A DNA stretch of 64,000 bases, from positions 4,825,823 through 4,889,822 of the forward strand of contig JAJEKV010000025.1 of NCBI GenBank assembly GCA_021234155.1, in the 5' to 3' direction. The first letter of the stretch is position 1. Each line of letters opens with the position of its first letter. A program made the position numbers and the translations under genes. The DNA is from Isoetes taiwanensis (lineage: Eukaryota > Streptophyta > Lycopodiopsida > Isoetales > Isoetaceae). The notes beneath the pieces were generated by a model that worked only from the letters and a program-made list of their open reading frames with translations, ran no database searches and was not told where the DNA came from. Below, piece by piece: positions 33,769 through 44,842 of this stretch.

Positions 33769-33942
33769 GGACTACAATACATGCAGAACTTCACAGTGGG
33801 AGAATAGACTGAGCAAGTAATATGTCCATATATAGACCAACTTAGAAGCACAACCTAGGTTTAGACTACAATACATGCTGAACTTTACAGTGGAGATTAC
33901 ACTGCGCAAGTACTCTGTCCATGCATAGACCAACTTCCACTC
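33769..33942. repeat. Tandem duplication, unit about 95 bp
   Basis: GACTACAATACATGCAGAAC through ATAGACCAACTT (33769-33843) is repeated at 33863-33933 with a few changes. Confidence 0.85.
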
Positions 33943-33949
33943 CATGCGG

Positions 33950-35255
33950 TAAATAGGTTCTTCCTGTGGTAACTATACGACATTGTTACACATTTTACAA
34001 GAGATTGAACTTGTCTACCTTCCCCATGCCAGATTTTCTATGCATTTTGCAATCACCATTCCCGCATCTTGTACACTTCTATCCTTGTGCTGGCGCTGAG
34101 ATCAATGCGTGGCTTTTTCACAATGCCCATTCTCGATACGTGCCGCAAACATGGCATTCCATAATACCAGATTTCTTCATGGCATTCCTCCTCATATATT
34201 CTAAACATAACATCTGCCACATGTGGAAAACAAAGCACTACTTGTAACAGTATCTTTCAGAGATCCAGATAACAATATCTTTTGCTCGTAACCAGATTTC
34301 TAACCATTTGTTCTTTCCTATACTTAGCTCTTCTTGCACAGTTGAGAATATCATAACCATCTACAATCAAAGAATTGGTTATAGTACATGCAACCTACTA
34401 ATTTATATCGCCAAGATTCAAAGGAAGCGTAAATCATTTAAATTTTCCACAAACTTATATACAAAGCCATCAGCTCAAACAATTTCCAAACTCGAAGCAT
34501 ATGCAAGGTAGCTTAGATGGATTGAAGAATCCGTCCCAACAGAAGTACAAATTGCCGCAATTACAAACCTAAGTGGCTAACTGCAATAAGCAAACGCAGG
34601 ATGTTCTTGATGAGAACCTACAGCAGGAAGGACACTTCAGAAATCAATATTCGGTTTTCCAAAATCTAAAATCATCTTGTACCTGGGAAAAACAATGGAG
34701 GCTGTGATGGTGGGTTGTCATATGTGGTAAAATAGCTGGAAGAATTTCTGGACAACATAGACTCCCCTGCAGACAATCTTAAGTAACATGCAAGAGCACC
34801 TTCACCGATATGAAAAACATATGAGGACGTGAGCCCCGATTATATTACACTATTAGAATTGTTCCAAAGTAGTTACAAAAAAAAACTATACTAAAATAAG
34901 ACCTGTGGCTTGAGATTATGGTTGTGCAGGAACATTAGCAAATGCTCAGTTACCTGCAACAAGATAACAATAGTACTTCCAAGATTGTTCCTCTGCCAAA
35001 AGAGAGAAGAAAGCTATTGTGGCCGCATGACTAAATATAAAGCTCACAGGATAATTTCTCAATTTCTCATATTTTGTGCCTCGTTTTGGCTTGCTAGGAT
35101 ACAAGCATGTACTAACCTTTTGACTACCTTCATGTGCCTCTTATTCCTGTGTTCCAGAGCTAGAGGTTCTCCTGAATTTGCATTGTTAATTTTTAATAGA
35201 CACATCCCTCCAAATGCTGAGATGCATTCGCTTTCCTTTGCTATAAAAACCTAAA
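33950..35255. other. Gene-poor stretch with short frames
   Basis: Open frames such as 33966-34247 plus and 34910-35254 plus are under 115 codons, with no recognisable motif, promoter or conserved copy. I would not call them genes. Confidence 0.5.
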
Positions 35256-35261
35256 TGCCGT

Positions 35262-35465
35262 AAATATTCGCTCCCATTCTGGATGATCGATGTTATCTCG
35301 CATTCTGGATGATCGATGCTACCTAAGTGTGAAAAAAAAATCCGACTTACCATTTGTCTGCCATTTCCTTTTCTGTAATCCTGAGGTGCATCAATCAAAT
35401 AAATAAAATAGAAAGAAAGATCCGACTTACCATTTGTCTGCCATTTTGTTTTCCTTAGATCGCCA
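35262..35465. repeat. Two small tandem duplications
   Basis: CATTCTGGATGATCGATG occurs twice at 35276-35318. ATCCGACTTACCATTTGTCT plus GCCATT occurs at 35340 and 35420, an offset of 80 bp. Confidence 0.85.
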
Positions 35466-35972
35466 TTATCTGCCAAATTTAATCGATATATCCGCCATAG
35501 CCACCATTTTTGTTCATCCACCGCCATAGCCCGGTAGTTTGGCTAAAAGCCATTTCCTCGTGTGTTCATATTGAAACTTGAATACCCTTTCATTTTCAAA
35601 CCTAAAACCACAAGGTAGCTATAGCTGCATTTTTGCACCCGAGAGACAAAAAAGAAAGAACTTGGGACAAATTTTATGGAATGAGCAAGAATGCTCATTG
35701 GAATACTCATGCATCAATGCATATGATGAGCAATAAATGAAAATTCACCATAGAGACCAATCGTAAGGATGAATGAAGCTTGAAAATAGGTGATTAATGG
35801 AGGCAAATCGCTTTTGAATCTGAAAGACACAAGAATAGTTGTATGTCCGCTTTGTACTAAATTGGAAAGCTCTTTTGGAGGACTTAATATAAACCGCTTT
35901 TCTGAAGCTCTATATGGTGTATTTAATCATTCATACAACTCGCAGACATGGTTCAACTGATCTAAATGTTTA

Positions 35973-36187
35973 AGCTGGAATTAAATACAGAGTTCTACAA
36001 ACAGCACAGATGTAAGATAACTAATTAATTGAGTTAAAAACTAACCGTCAAGATGTACTGCATTTTTGAAGATGAATCCTTGGAATTAAATACAGAGTTC
36101 TACAAACAGTTTAGATGTAAGATAACTAATTAATTAAGTTAAAAACTAACCGTCAAGATGTACTGCATTTTTGAAGATGAAACCTTG
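35973..36187. repeat. Tandem duplication of about 109 bp
   Basis: GGAATTAAATACAGAGTTCT through TTTTTGAAGATGAA is present twice head to tail (35973-36077 and 36082-36185), with only a few substitutions, so the event is fairly recent. Confidence 0.9.
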
Positions 36188-36769
36188 GCCGTGCCCCTGC
36201 CGCATCCCGCTTTGCAAAAAATCATCATCCTCAAGGCACCGGATAAAATAAATTAGTCTTATTAGGGTTGCTTTGAAGAGCCTCCTTGGCAAAACCAGTT
36301 TGTTCCTATGAACCTGTGCACGGCTCGACGAAATTGGCATCTAGGAAAACATGAACTTGCGTAAAAAATAGCTTAAATTGGCATCTAACAAAAAAAAAAT
36401 GAACTTGCAGAAAAATAGCATGCTTTCGCATAGAGGATCTCGCCAGAGATGAGAATGCCATAGATGTTTCTCGATCTCAAAGCCATTAACAAAAAGGCGG
36501 CAAAATGTGCTCTTCCTATGACACAAAACCGTAAATCCAACCAATCAAAATAAAAGAAAAAGATTTTAGGGCTCCATGAAAGACCCAAGAACCCCATTCC
36601 GCATTCAGAACATGAAATGGAAAGGGAAGACGCTTGATTTGTGGGAAGAAGAGAGCCGAACCGTCAGATCAAAACAAAACCGCCAAAAGCCAAAAAATCA
36701 AGGGATGAAAATAAGTTAAAAATTCAACGCGGCAAGATTGCGCACGCACTATCACAAAACGCTTTTATT

Positions 36770-36940
36770 ATTATATTATATATTATATATAGATATAGAT
36801 ATAGATAGATTGTGTAAGTGTTGGACCCAAAATAATTTGGGCGCCCGATTTGATGAAATCAATGGAGGAGATGATGCCACGCCATCACAGAAGTTTCTTA
36901 TATTATAATGTTATTGTGTAAGTGTTGGACCCAAATTAAT
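36770..36940. repeat. Repeat containing GTGTAAGTGTTGGACCCA, related to 52198-52300
   Basis: TTATTATATTATA-type sequence and TGTGTAAGTGTTGGACCCAA occur twice here (about 36768-36832 and 36898-36937). The intervening GATTTGATGAAATCAATGGA plus GGAGATGATGCCACGCCATCA recurs at 52252-52292 beside the satellite array. It is a dispersed repeat of unknown type; an (ATAGAT) run lies near 36788. Confidence 0.75.
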
Positions 36941-37618
36941 CCGATCTGGTGGAGATTTGATCTAGCTATTGGATCTGGTCGGATATTGTAGATGCGCTTG
37001 AAGCCCTATTATACAACCGCCGCGGTGCTACCTATGGCGGTGTCATACTTTTGTTTGGCAAGCATTTCAGCTCCTTACCAGTTCGCTTTGGCCCTCGACA
37101 AGCTTCTAATCCGGTTTTAAGCTTCAGATTCTGCTTCATTTTGTGGGTTTTGTTAAGATGTGTGGGTTTCAAAAAGGAAATCTTTCTCCGGTTTGCTTAC
37201 TATTGCGGGGCCGACGCTAAGGATTTGGGTATGGTTTGGTGGGCGGTGTTTTTCGAGGCTTCGTGGATTTGAAGGACGGGTAGGATTCTAATCCAATGTC
37301 TTGGTTAGATCCCTTTCTTTGAGTTTTTGAAGAATGGGCGAGGTCTTTGACTGAACGGCACCCTTGATTAGTGGAGTTCGGACTCAATTTGAGTGCATAG
37401 TGACTTGCAACTTATAACGCAGCCTATTGGTACTTTCTATCTAGACAAGTTCTGACGATTATAATTTCTGGATGCCGTGAGCTTGTGGGAATGAAATTGT
37501 TTTTTGGAGGAAGGGCATGCCCCCGAAAGCATGGCCCAGCAGGTTAAATGGGCAAATAAGAATTATGTGTGAACTGACTGACTTAGTTTAACCACAAAGA
37601 TATTGGAAGAATTTAGGT

Positions 37619-37870
37619 ATGGGCTGCGCATGTGGGAAGCCAAGGTCTCCTCCAGAGAGCCCCAAAGTCAATGCTGCTTATTCCCGACCATCTGGGAGAC
37701 GGCTCAATGGATCCGCAAGGATGGAAACTACAGAGGCCCTTAATGGTATTATTGAAGGAAAAAGATAAGGAGAGAGAGAAAGATCGCACAAAAACTCGAG
37801 AGAAACAGAATGGGTTGAGCAAGACTCACCGGGATGATAGCATTGATATGATCACAGGGCATGATGAATA
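37619..37870 (+). pseudogene. Fragment resembling the N-terminus of a plant CDK-like kinase
   Basis: The ATG at 37619 opens MGCACGKPRSPPESPK and runs 49 codons to a TAA at 37766. The overlapping frame then continues KEREKDRTKTREKQNGLSKT to a stop at 37869-37871. The MGCxCGKP start carries Gly2 and Cys for possible N-myristoylation and palmitoylation, and matches my knowledge of the N-terminus of plant CDK-like Ser/Thr kinases of the At1g54610 type. The kinase domain should follow about 100 residues later, but I find none downstream. It is therefore a captured or broken first exon, or a coincidental match. A one-base shift near 37760 would join the two frames. Confidence 0.4.
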
Positions 37871-38439
37871 ATAACTGCCGCAGATAGCTTCAGTGAAAGG
37901 GAGCTTCAAATGTTGAACCTGCAGATCCCCATCCCCTGCACTGAAAGTGCAACAGATCGTAGTATTATTGCTTTCCATATTGTGGTCATTCGAATTAGAT
38001 CTATGGCAATTACGATGGGGGAGAAAAGGTGCGGCCATGCCTGTCAACTATTGTAAGCACTTTTCCAAGAATATTTGTTAGTAGAATAAGAATTCGTAGA
38101 TGATGACATGAGAAACGCTACAACATTCTTGGTTTTTGTCATTGTTTCAAATTCCCAACCGTGATAATGCAGCTTCAATGGATCATAATTCTCGCACATC
38201 TAACTCGGCATGGTTTTTGCGTCTGCGGTCGCTGCAGGAGATTTAAAATTTTGCTTTCAAAGATTGATTTTTCTTTTCCATATGAACTTGGATACTTCCA
38301 TCCCAATCACGTACAAGCCTCCTTCCTTTTTCTCGCCGTAAATTCATGCATCAGATTCTGCTGCAGAGTGGTGCTCCACTTACAAGACAGAGATCGCATA
38401 ATGCATTGTCACTGCGATATGCTCAGATCCGATTACTAC

Positions 38440-39080
38440 ACAAAAGGTTACCCCAGTACAAATTGTAACTCACAAAAGGCTACCCTGCGGTTTTATCATC
38501 ACTTTTTAAATCAGACGAGTTCCAAACAAACGAACAAGTTCAAGTTTGAACACCAATTGTTGATGCCGCATATGTTAAAGAGGCCATTTTCTTTTTGCCC
38601 GGGTGGTCTCGATACATGGGGCTACATTTCTTTCTACATGTTTCATCATATAAAACTTTACAATCGTGCATAATAATCGTGGGATAACAATTGTGGGATC
38701 CATGAATTTTCAAAATGTCAGGAATATCGAGAATGATGTCGAGACAACCGTGTTTTATTTTGTGCCACCCGCTTGCGCCATATGCTGCGCGTGATCAGAT
38801 ACTCACAAAAGGTTACCCCAGGCAGAGTTCCAAACAAACGAACAGGTTCAAGTTTGAACACCAATTGTTGATGCTGTACATGTTAAAGAGGCCATTTTCT
38901 TTTGCCTGGCATGTGGGCAGGGTCTCTGATACATGTAAGGCTACATTTCTTTCTACATGTTTCATCATATAAAACTTCTTTACAATCAGGCATAATAATC
39001 AGGGATAACAATTGCGGGATCCATGAATTTTCAAAATGTCAGGAATATCTTGAGGAACAGATGTCAGAGACAACTGTGTT
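38440..39080. repeat. Tandem duplication, offset about 310 bp
   Basis: From CACAAAAGGTTACCCCAG through TCCAAACAAACGAAC, GTTTGAACACCAATTGTTGA and ATGAATTTTCAAAATGTCAG, the sequence at about 38440-38755 recurs at 38795-39075. Differences concentrate at CG-containing spots, such as AATCGTGCATAATAATCGTG against AATCAGGCATAATAATCAGG. Open frames in both copies have no recognisable domain. Confidence 0.85.
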
Positions 39081-39099
39081 TCCATTTTGTGCCTACCAC

Positions 39100-39790
39100 G
39101 GAAAGAAAATGTCAATTGCATATGCATAACTAATCCAATCTTCTGGAACTTTTAGCTTCAAGAAAGGCAGCCAATTAACTTCTATATTTTCAAGAAAGGC
39201 AGCCATTCAGTTATATTTTGTTTTAGCTTATCCAGATAGCTGCTTGGGTAATAATGGATAGAAATAAAAATTACCTTTGTATCATTATTGTATGCAAATG
39301 AAGGTATTCATAGCTTAGAAAAAAGTGCATATATTGAAGTTATAATGCGATGTGAAACTCCTTTTCTTTGGTGTGCTTATAAGTCTTATGATGTCGTTAA
39401 AATTGCATCATCAAGCTCATTTCTTTAAAAAGATGAGAATGATTAATGTCAGAAGTGGGGAGATGCAATTAATTATCCAACTGGTGGTGAACTAATCATT
39501 TAGCACAATGGAGGCCGGAATGTCATGTCCAAATTCCATTTTGTATAGTAAACATATGTTAAAAACAAAGTTGTTAACTTGCAACTTGCATCGACAAGGA
39601 AAAAAATTAATGTTATATATTTATTGAACTTTGTGGGCTGATACAATAAAGGCAAGGTCTGCCTTCCATTTGTGTATTGCCGGTTACTATAAATGCAACT
39701 ATATGCAACTAAATGAACATGCTATATGCAACTATTTTATCCAATTTTAGATAACTGCATTTTAAGTTTGTAGTAACGAAAACTCCATGT
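39100..39790. other. Non-coding stretch
   Basis: AT-rich sequence with one small duplication (TCAAGAAAGGCAGCCA twice, about 39158 and 39190). Nothing else is recognisable. Confidence 0.5.
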
Positions 39791-40461
39791 TTGGGTAAAA
39801 GCATGTTAGGGTGTCCCTTAAAAAGTATTATTTAGTGACCAAAAAAGTACCTAAAAAGGTACCCAGAACTGGGTACTGGGTACCTGTGTAATATAACAAA
39901 GTTTAAAATGAAACGCACTAATTTGCTCAAAACGCACTTCAAAAGGAATCTTTGAAAGATTCCCTAAAATCCCCCCAAAAAGGTCCCTTTTCATGGTATA
40001 TTTGTGACAAGTGTGACAATTTGAAAATTTTAGGCATCATTTTTGAGGGGGAGTGTGAACTTAGCTTCCATTCAAAATTGTTTGACATCCCTTTTTGGCC
40101 CCCCTAGTTTGGTTTGAGAAATAGTAATATTTTCAAAAACTAAACAAAATAGACATTGAAAAAACAACAAGCACACTAAAGTGCCAAAAAGGTATTTTAT
40201 TCAAAGTTTTCAAAATCAGTACAAAACTATGAACAAAACTGTAAAAAATGCAACACATGTTGACATTGCCTCATTGAAGCAAACATTTTCACATGAAAGT
40301 ATGCCTCATTGAACAAACTTACACTTTGAAGCGCAAGTTGGAGTCGAAGACGCCTCTTCGCCTTATATACTTGCTCTTTATTTGCTCATCCGCCTTGCTA
40401 TAGACTTATGTATACCGCGATGACAATGCCTGACATAACATCTTCAAAATAAATTTCCGGT

Positions 40462-40886
40462 GGTATAAATTTATACCACAATAGGTAGTGCTGTATGGAT
40501 ATAACATGCCGAGAGTTCGCATGGTATAAATTTATACCGCTATGGACTCGAGCGTATAAATTTATACCGCCAAATGGACTCCGAGCGATAAATTTATACC
40601 AAGAAGAGGACTCGAAATGCGTATAAATTTATACCGCGAGAGCTCTCGATTCATCATGAGAGCTCCCAGTGATAAATTTATACCGTGAGAGCTCTCATTA
40701 TACCGCTGAGCTCTCTCGGTATAAATTTATACCGCTGGACAACCTTCAGATAATCAATTTATACACATATATGTGTATATATATATATAATAATATATAT
40801 ACAACATACTTACATATATATATCCCAAGAAAAGAGAACTCTTTAAGTGTATAAATCTATACGGAGAAACGGTATAAATTTATACC
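40462..40886. repeat. Array of GGTATAAATTTATACC palindromes
   Basis: The perfect 16-bp palindrome, or a copy truncated by one or two bases at its left end, lies at 40462, 40523, 40554, 40587, 40621, 40671, 40718 and 40871. Between some copies GAGAGCTCTC palindromes occur (about 40637, 40687, 40707). Perfect conservation of both half sites amid diverged spacers is notable. Confidence 0.9.
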
Positions 40887-40940
40887 TAATTGCATATATA
40901 TATAAACGTTTATATATATATGTATATATATATGCAGTCC
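40745..40940. repeat. TA-rich microsatellite
   Basis: Runs of TATATATA and ATATATGTG with short interruptions lie between the last palindrome copies, inside the TIR element. Confidence 0.85.
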
Positions 40941-42335
40941 AGGAGGTAAAGTATTTATCGTGGTAAAAATCGCTTTTGGGTCTTTCTTACTCGCCAAAGG
41001 GTTTGGCAACTGAAAACTACTAAAGTAACACACATAAGGGATAATTTTACACACTTTTCTTAGTTTTTAGTCTAAAAAAGTTCTAAAATGGTTCTAAAAT
41101 TTCTGAGCTTGTAATGCAAATGTTAGAGCATAAAGTAGTCGAATCATGTTGTTATTTCTCCTTTTTTTCTACATACATGCTAACTTCACTTTCAAAATTT
41201 AAAACATTGCTACTAAAGGCAAAGATCTCCAAAATATTATGGTGACAATGTGTTTGACTAGAAGGAAACCACTTGGTTTATCCAGAGGGGAGCCGAAGGA
41301 GTAGCAACCCCTCTAAGTTTACCTATTTATTTACAAAATATTTAGGAAAGGGTAAGGCGTGCACGTAATACTTCACCGTCCGAGAAATGCATGGTGCCCA
41401 CCGCCACGCATGACGAATTGTGATGAATATGCCTAACATTGCTAAGGAGATTGACTATCTCCAGCATCACCATGTTGTAGATTGGTATGTGTGTTCAAAA
41501 AATACATCTCCGAGAATAAAAAAGGAGGGCATGTAATCACATGGCTTCATTACTTCAACTTTTGTATCCTCTTGTGATAAATTTATACTACATCATCAAC
41601 TAAAACTTCAAAGATAACTACAAAATATCGTGGGATGTATTGGTAATTGTAATACTATGTGATGCAAAAACAATGGTTTGTCATTCAAGAAGTTTGTTCA
41701 ATCAGCCTCCCAATGTGTTTTAAGGTCCATTAGGATGTTCACCAAAAATGGTTGTGAAATAACAAATTTCCTCATTTCTAAAACAAATAATATAAAAATT
41801 TTTAGGGACAAGGTACAAAAAAGCATCTAATTTCTTTCCATACCTAATTTGGTCCTTATAGTAAATCTTTGAATTTCATTGTAGTTCTTTCCCCTCTACA
41901 ATGGGATTTTTTTGTGTGTGTGTTTTTCCTTAATACTAAGTCTTCTTAAAATGTCTGCTTTCACGAAAGCGCTTTATAAATCTTTGGACTAAAGGTAATA
42001 AAAAGGCCCTTTTTAGAGGGATTTTAGAATTTTATAAATTTTCAGAAGGAATCTTTCAAACGCACTTCTTAAATAAGTGCGTTTCATTTTAAACCTTGTT
42101 ATATCTCAATAAAAAATACATTCTAGAACTTTTATATATATTTTGGTCTCCGGTAGCATTATCTTTATCTTAACTTTGAATATTAATGCGCCCTTGACTT
42201 TTTATTTTGGACTTTTGTACTAGTTTTAATGAAAATAAAATGAGAAAGTACCGCCTGGCAATTTAGTGTATGTACTTTTGCAGGTTCCAAAAGTGGTACA
42301 CCCTAATATGCTTTTACCCGTTTCTTTATGCATGA

Positions 42336-42370
42336 ACTTGAGGTAGGTGTTTGGAATTTTCTACTATCTG
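42336..42370 (+). repeat. Left direct repeat flanking the polypurine tract
   Basis: ACTTGAGGTAGGTGTTTGGA plus ATTTTCTACTAT here matches ACTTGAGGTAGGCATTTGGA plus ATTTTCTAACTAT at 44305-44337. The two bound the polypurine block, about 1.97 kb apart. Confidence 0.75.
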
Positions 42371-42429
42371 ATTGAAACTAAAGGTCGAGATTTATCGCAC
42401 GACTTTCCACTATCGTGATTAGTCATGAT

Positions 42430-44095
42430 TTGATCTCTTAAGGAAAAAGGAAAAGGAAAGGGGAGGAAAAGCACGGGTAAAATGGAAAAGGGAAGGGGAA
42501 AAGGGCTGGTAAGGAAGAGTAAAAGGACAAACAAAGGAAAAAAGGGAAAGAAAATGGCATGGGAAAAATGAAAAAAAAAAGAATAGAAATAGAGAGGAGA
42601 AAGGGAAGGGAAAAGGCAACGGAAAAGGGAAGAAGGGAAGCGGTGTGGAAAGGAGAAAAAGGTAAGGGAAAAAGGTGGGAAGCAGGACTAACAAACGATG
42701 AGAAAAGGGGTACCTGAAAAGAAAAAGAATAAGGAGATGGAAAAGGGAACCAGAAAGGGCAATGAGAAAAGGCAAAAAGGGAAGTGTGGAAAAGGAAGGA
42801 AAAAGAAGAGGGAAAAGGTGAAGAAAGAGGAAAAGAGAAGCAAAAAGAGAGCATCAAAAAGAGAGAAAGGGAAAAATGTTAGAGAGAAAAGGCAGGAAAG
42901 AGGAGAAATTAGTAAAAAATGATATGGGAAAGAGAAAAGCTGTAAAGGGGAAAAGGAAAAGAGAGGGAAAAAGGAAGATAAAAGGCATCGTAGTACAAGT
43001 AGAGAAAGGGTGGGAAAAGGGAGGGGAAAAAGATGAACATGAAAAAGGGTGAAGAAGGAACAAATAAAGCACATGGGATGAGGGAAAGGGAAAGGAAAAG
43101 AAACAAAGAAAAAAAAGGGAGATGGAAATGGAAAAGGGTACTAGAAAAGGGCACGAGGAAAAGGGAAAAGGGAAGGGGGAAAGGGCATGCAAAAAAAGGT
43201 AAGAGGGAAAAGGATGAAAAAGGAAAGAGAAGAAAAAATAGGGCTCGAAAAAATGGAAGGAAAAGGTTAGAGAGAAAAGATGAGGAAAGAGGAGAAGAAA
43301 AAGGGAAAATGGCATTAGAAAAGGGACAGAAGGGGGGGGGAAGAAAAAAGAGGGGGAAAGGGAAGATAAAAGGCAATCGAGAAAAGGGAAATAGGGAAAG
43401 GGGGGAAATGAGGAAAAGGGGAAATGAAATGATGGAGAGCAAGGAATGGAAAAAGGAAGAGAAGAAGGGAAAAGGAAAAAGGGAAAAGGAAAAGGGGAAA
43501 GGGAAAAAAAAGCATGAATGGAAAAAAAAAAAAAGAGAGAAAAAAAGGGAAAGGAAGAGGAAAAGGCAAAGATGATGGAAAAAAAAAAAGGCACATAAAA
43601 TAGATGAAGAAATGGAATGGAGAGGCATACAAAAAAGGGAAAGGGAAAATGAAAAGGAATGAGGAAGGGAAAAGGAAAAAGGGCACGAGAAAAGCGAAAG
43701 GGTGGGAAAAGGATGAAAAGGGAAGAGAAAGGAAAGGGTGGGAAGGGACGAAAAGGAAGAGAAAGGAAAAATGGGGAAGCTTGGGAAAAAAGGCAAAAGG
43801 AAAGGGAGAGGAAAATGGGAAAAGAGATGGGAAAAAGAGCATCAGAAAAAGGGAATATGGGAAGGGGAAAAGAGGGAAAAAGGTAAAGAGAAAATGAAAA
43901 GGAAAGGGGAAAAGAAAGGAAAAATGGGAAGGGCGAGAAAAGGTGAAAGAAGGAAAGGAAGGGGGTAAGGGAAAGGGAAAAGGGAAAAGGAAAAAAAGAA
44001 GGGGAAAAAGGAAAGGAGAAGGCTAAAAAAAAGAAAAGGAGAAGGGAAAGATAACATGTGAGAAAAATAAGAAAAAGGAAAAAGGAAAACGTCGA
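42430..44095. repeat. Polypurine tract of about 1.66 kb
   Basis: The plus strand is almost only A and G (AAAAGGGAAAAGG, GGAAAGGGAAAAAG) with scattered C or T, often in GGCA or GCATG contexts. It is degenerate and shows no fixed unit. Long frames on both strands are artefacts: the C/T-rich minus strand can hardly form stop codons, giving Phe/Ser/Pro-rich strings up to 443 codons, and the plus strand gives Lys/Glu/Arg/Gly strings. Such tracts can adopt triplex structures. Confidence 0.95.
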
Positions 44096-44304
44096 GATAA
44101 TGAGGAAAAGATTAAGCACGGGATAGAGCAAAAACCAAAGGAAAGGGAAAGGATATTTATTGCACAAAAACCTTTTATAGCTCAAAGAACACTGGCTTGG
44201 TTTCTATTATATGATTTATGAAAAGAAGTCTAGGTCAATAGGTTTCCTCATTCACATAGGTTTCAAATTATGCCCAAAGAACGCTTAGGCACTATTACTA
44301 TTAC

Positions 44305-44338
44305 TTGAGGTAGGCATTTGGAATTTTCTAACTATTGC
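44305..44338 (+). repeat. Right direct repeat flanking the polypurine tract
   Basis: This is the partner of 42336-42370, in the same orientation, with two substitutions and one inserted base in about 33 bp. Confidence 0.75.
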
Positions 44339-44339
44339 T

Positions 44340-44835
44340 ATTAATTAGTGATGACATTATATAAGTTTTATTGCATGTGTTTCGTTATTTATCCGGCATT
44401 CAATCGGTCTTATTTAAGGTAAAACATTATATAAGTTCTAATTGGTTTTTATTTGGTGGTAACGAAATTAAACCCTCAAAAGGGGTGTTTACCAAGGATG
44501 TGGTGGTACCATTGTTCAGGAAAAGCTCAATGAACCAACCATTGTCTATGCGTAAAGCTCGTAGAACTATTTCCAAAGTTGCGAAGTTCAATTCATGGGA
44601 CAATAAAGTGTTCAACTTCTCTACCCGACAATAAAGTATTCAACTTCTCATAGAGAGAGATTTCCGCAAGATAGATTTTATAGCTTTGCCTTTATGTCTT
44701 GGCTATGAGATATTTCTTATTGATCTAACATGCCAGTGAGAAGACATTAAAGAGTTGGAGTTGCATATAACACTGCTTTGAAAGACCAATATGATATCAT
44801 CCATTAAGATTAAGTGTGAAAAAAGTCAAGACATC
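44340..44835. other. Spacer before the satellite, one 87-codon frame
   Basis: The plus frame 44371-44634 starts MHVFRYLSGIQS, which recalls the RYLxGT segment of copia RNase H regions, but nothing that should follow is present. A 27-bp segment (GACAATAAAGTRTTCAACTT) is duplicated at 44599 and 44627. No gene is called. Confidence 0.45.
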
Positions 44836-44842
44836 GTGTTTC

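Larger units (their letters stand above)
39793..42319. mobile_element. DNA transposon with long TIRs and 4-bp target duplication
   Basis: The left end GGGTAAAAGCATGTTAGGGT at 39793 is mirrored by ACCCTAATATGCTTTTACCC ending at 42319. A second conserved inverted block lies inside: ATAACAAAGTTTAAAATGAA with AACGCACT and GGAATCTTTGAAAGATTCC at 39890-39970, mirrored at about 42000-42110. The flanks both read GTTT (39789-39792 and 42320-42323). The GGG start and 4-bp duplication recall Sola-type elements; that assignment is weak. No transposase is readable, so it is non-autonomous. It contains a palindrome array (40462-40886) and a TA-rich microsatellite (40765-40935). Confidence 0.75.

Noticed and set aside
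42419-44185. Long Phe/Ser/Pro-rich frames (up to 443 codons) on the minus strand and Lys/Glu-rich frames on the plus strand
   Set aside because: They arise because a nearly pure polypyrimidine strand can hardly form stop codons. Composition is monotonous and there is no domain or promoter.
44371-44634. Copia-type RNase H suggested by MHVFRYLSG
   Set aside because: The residues expected after this motif (the DADxAG and TGY segments) are missing.
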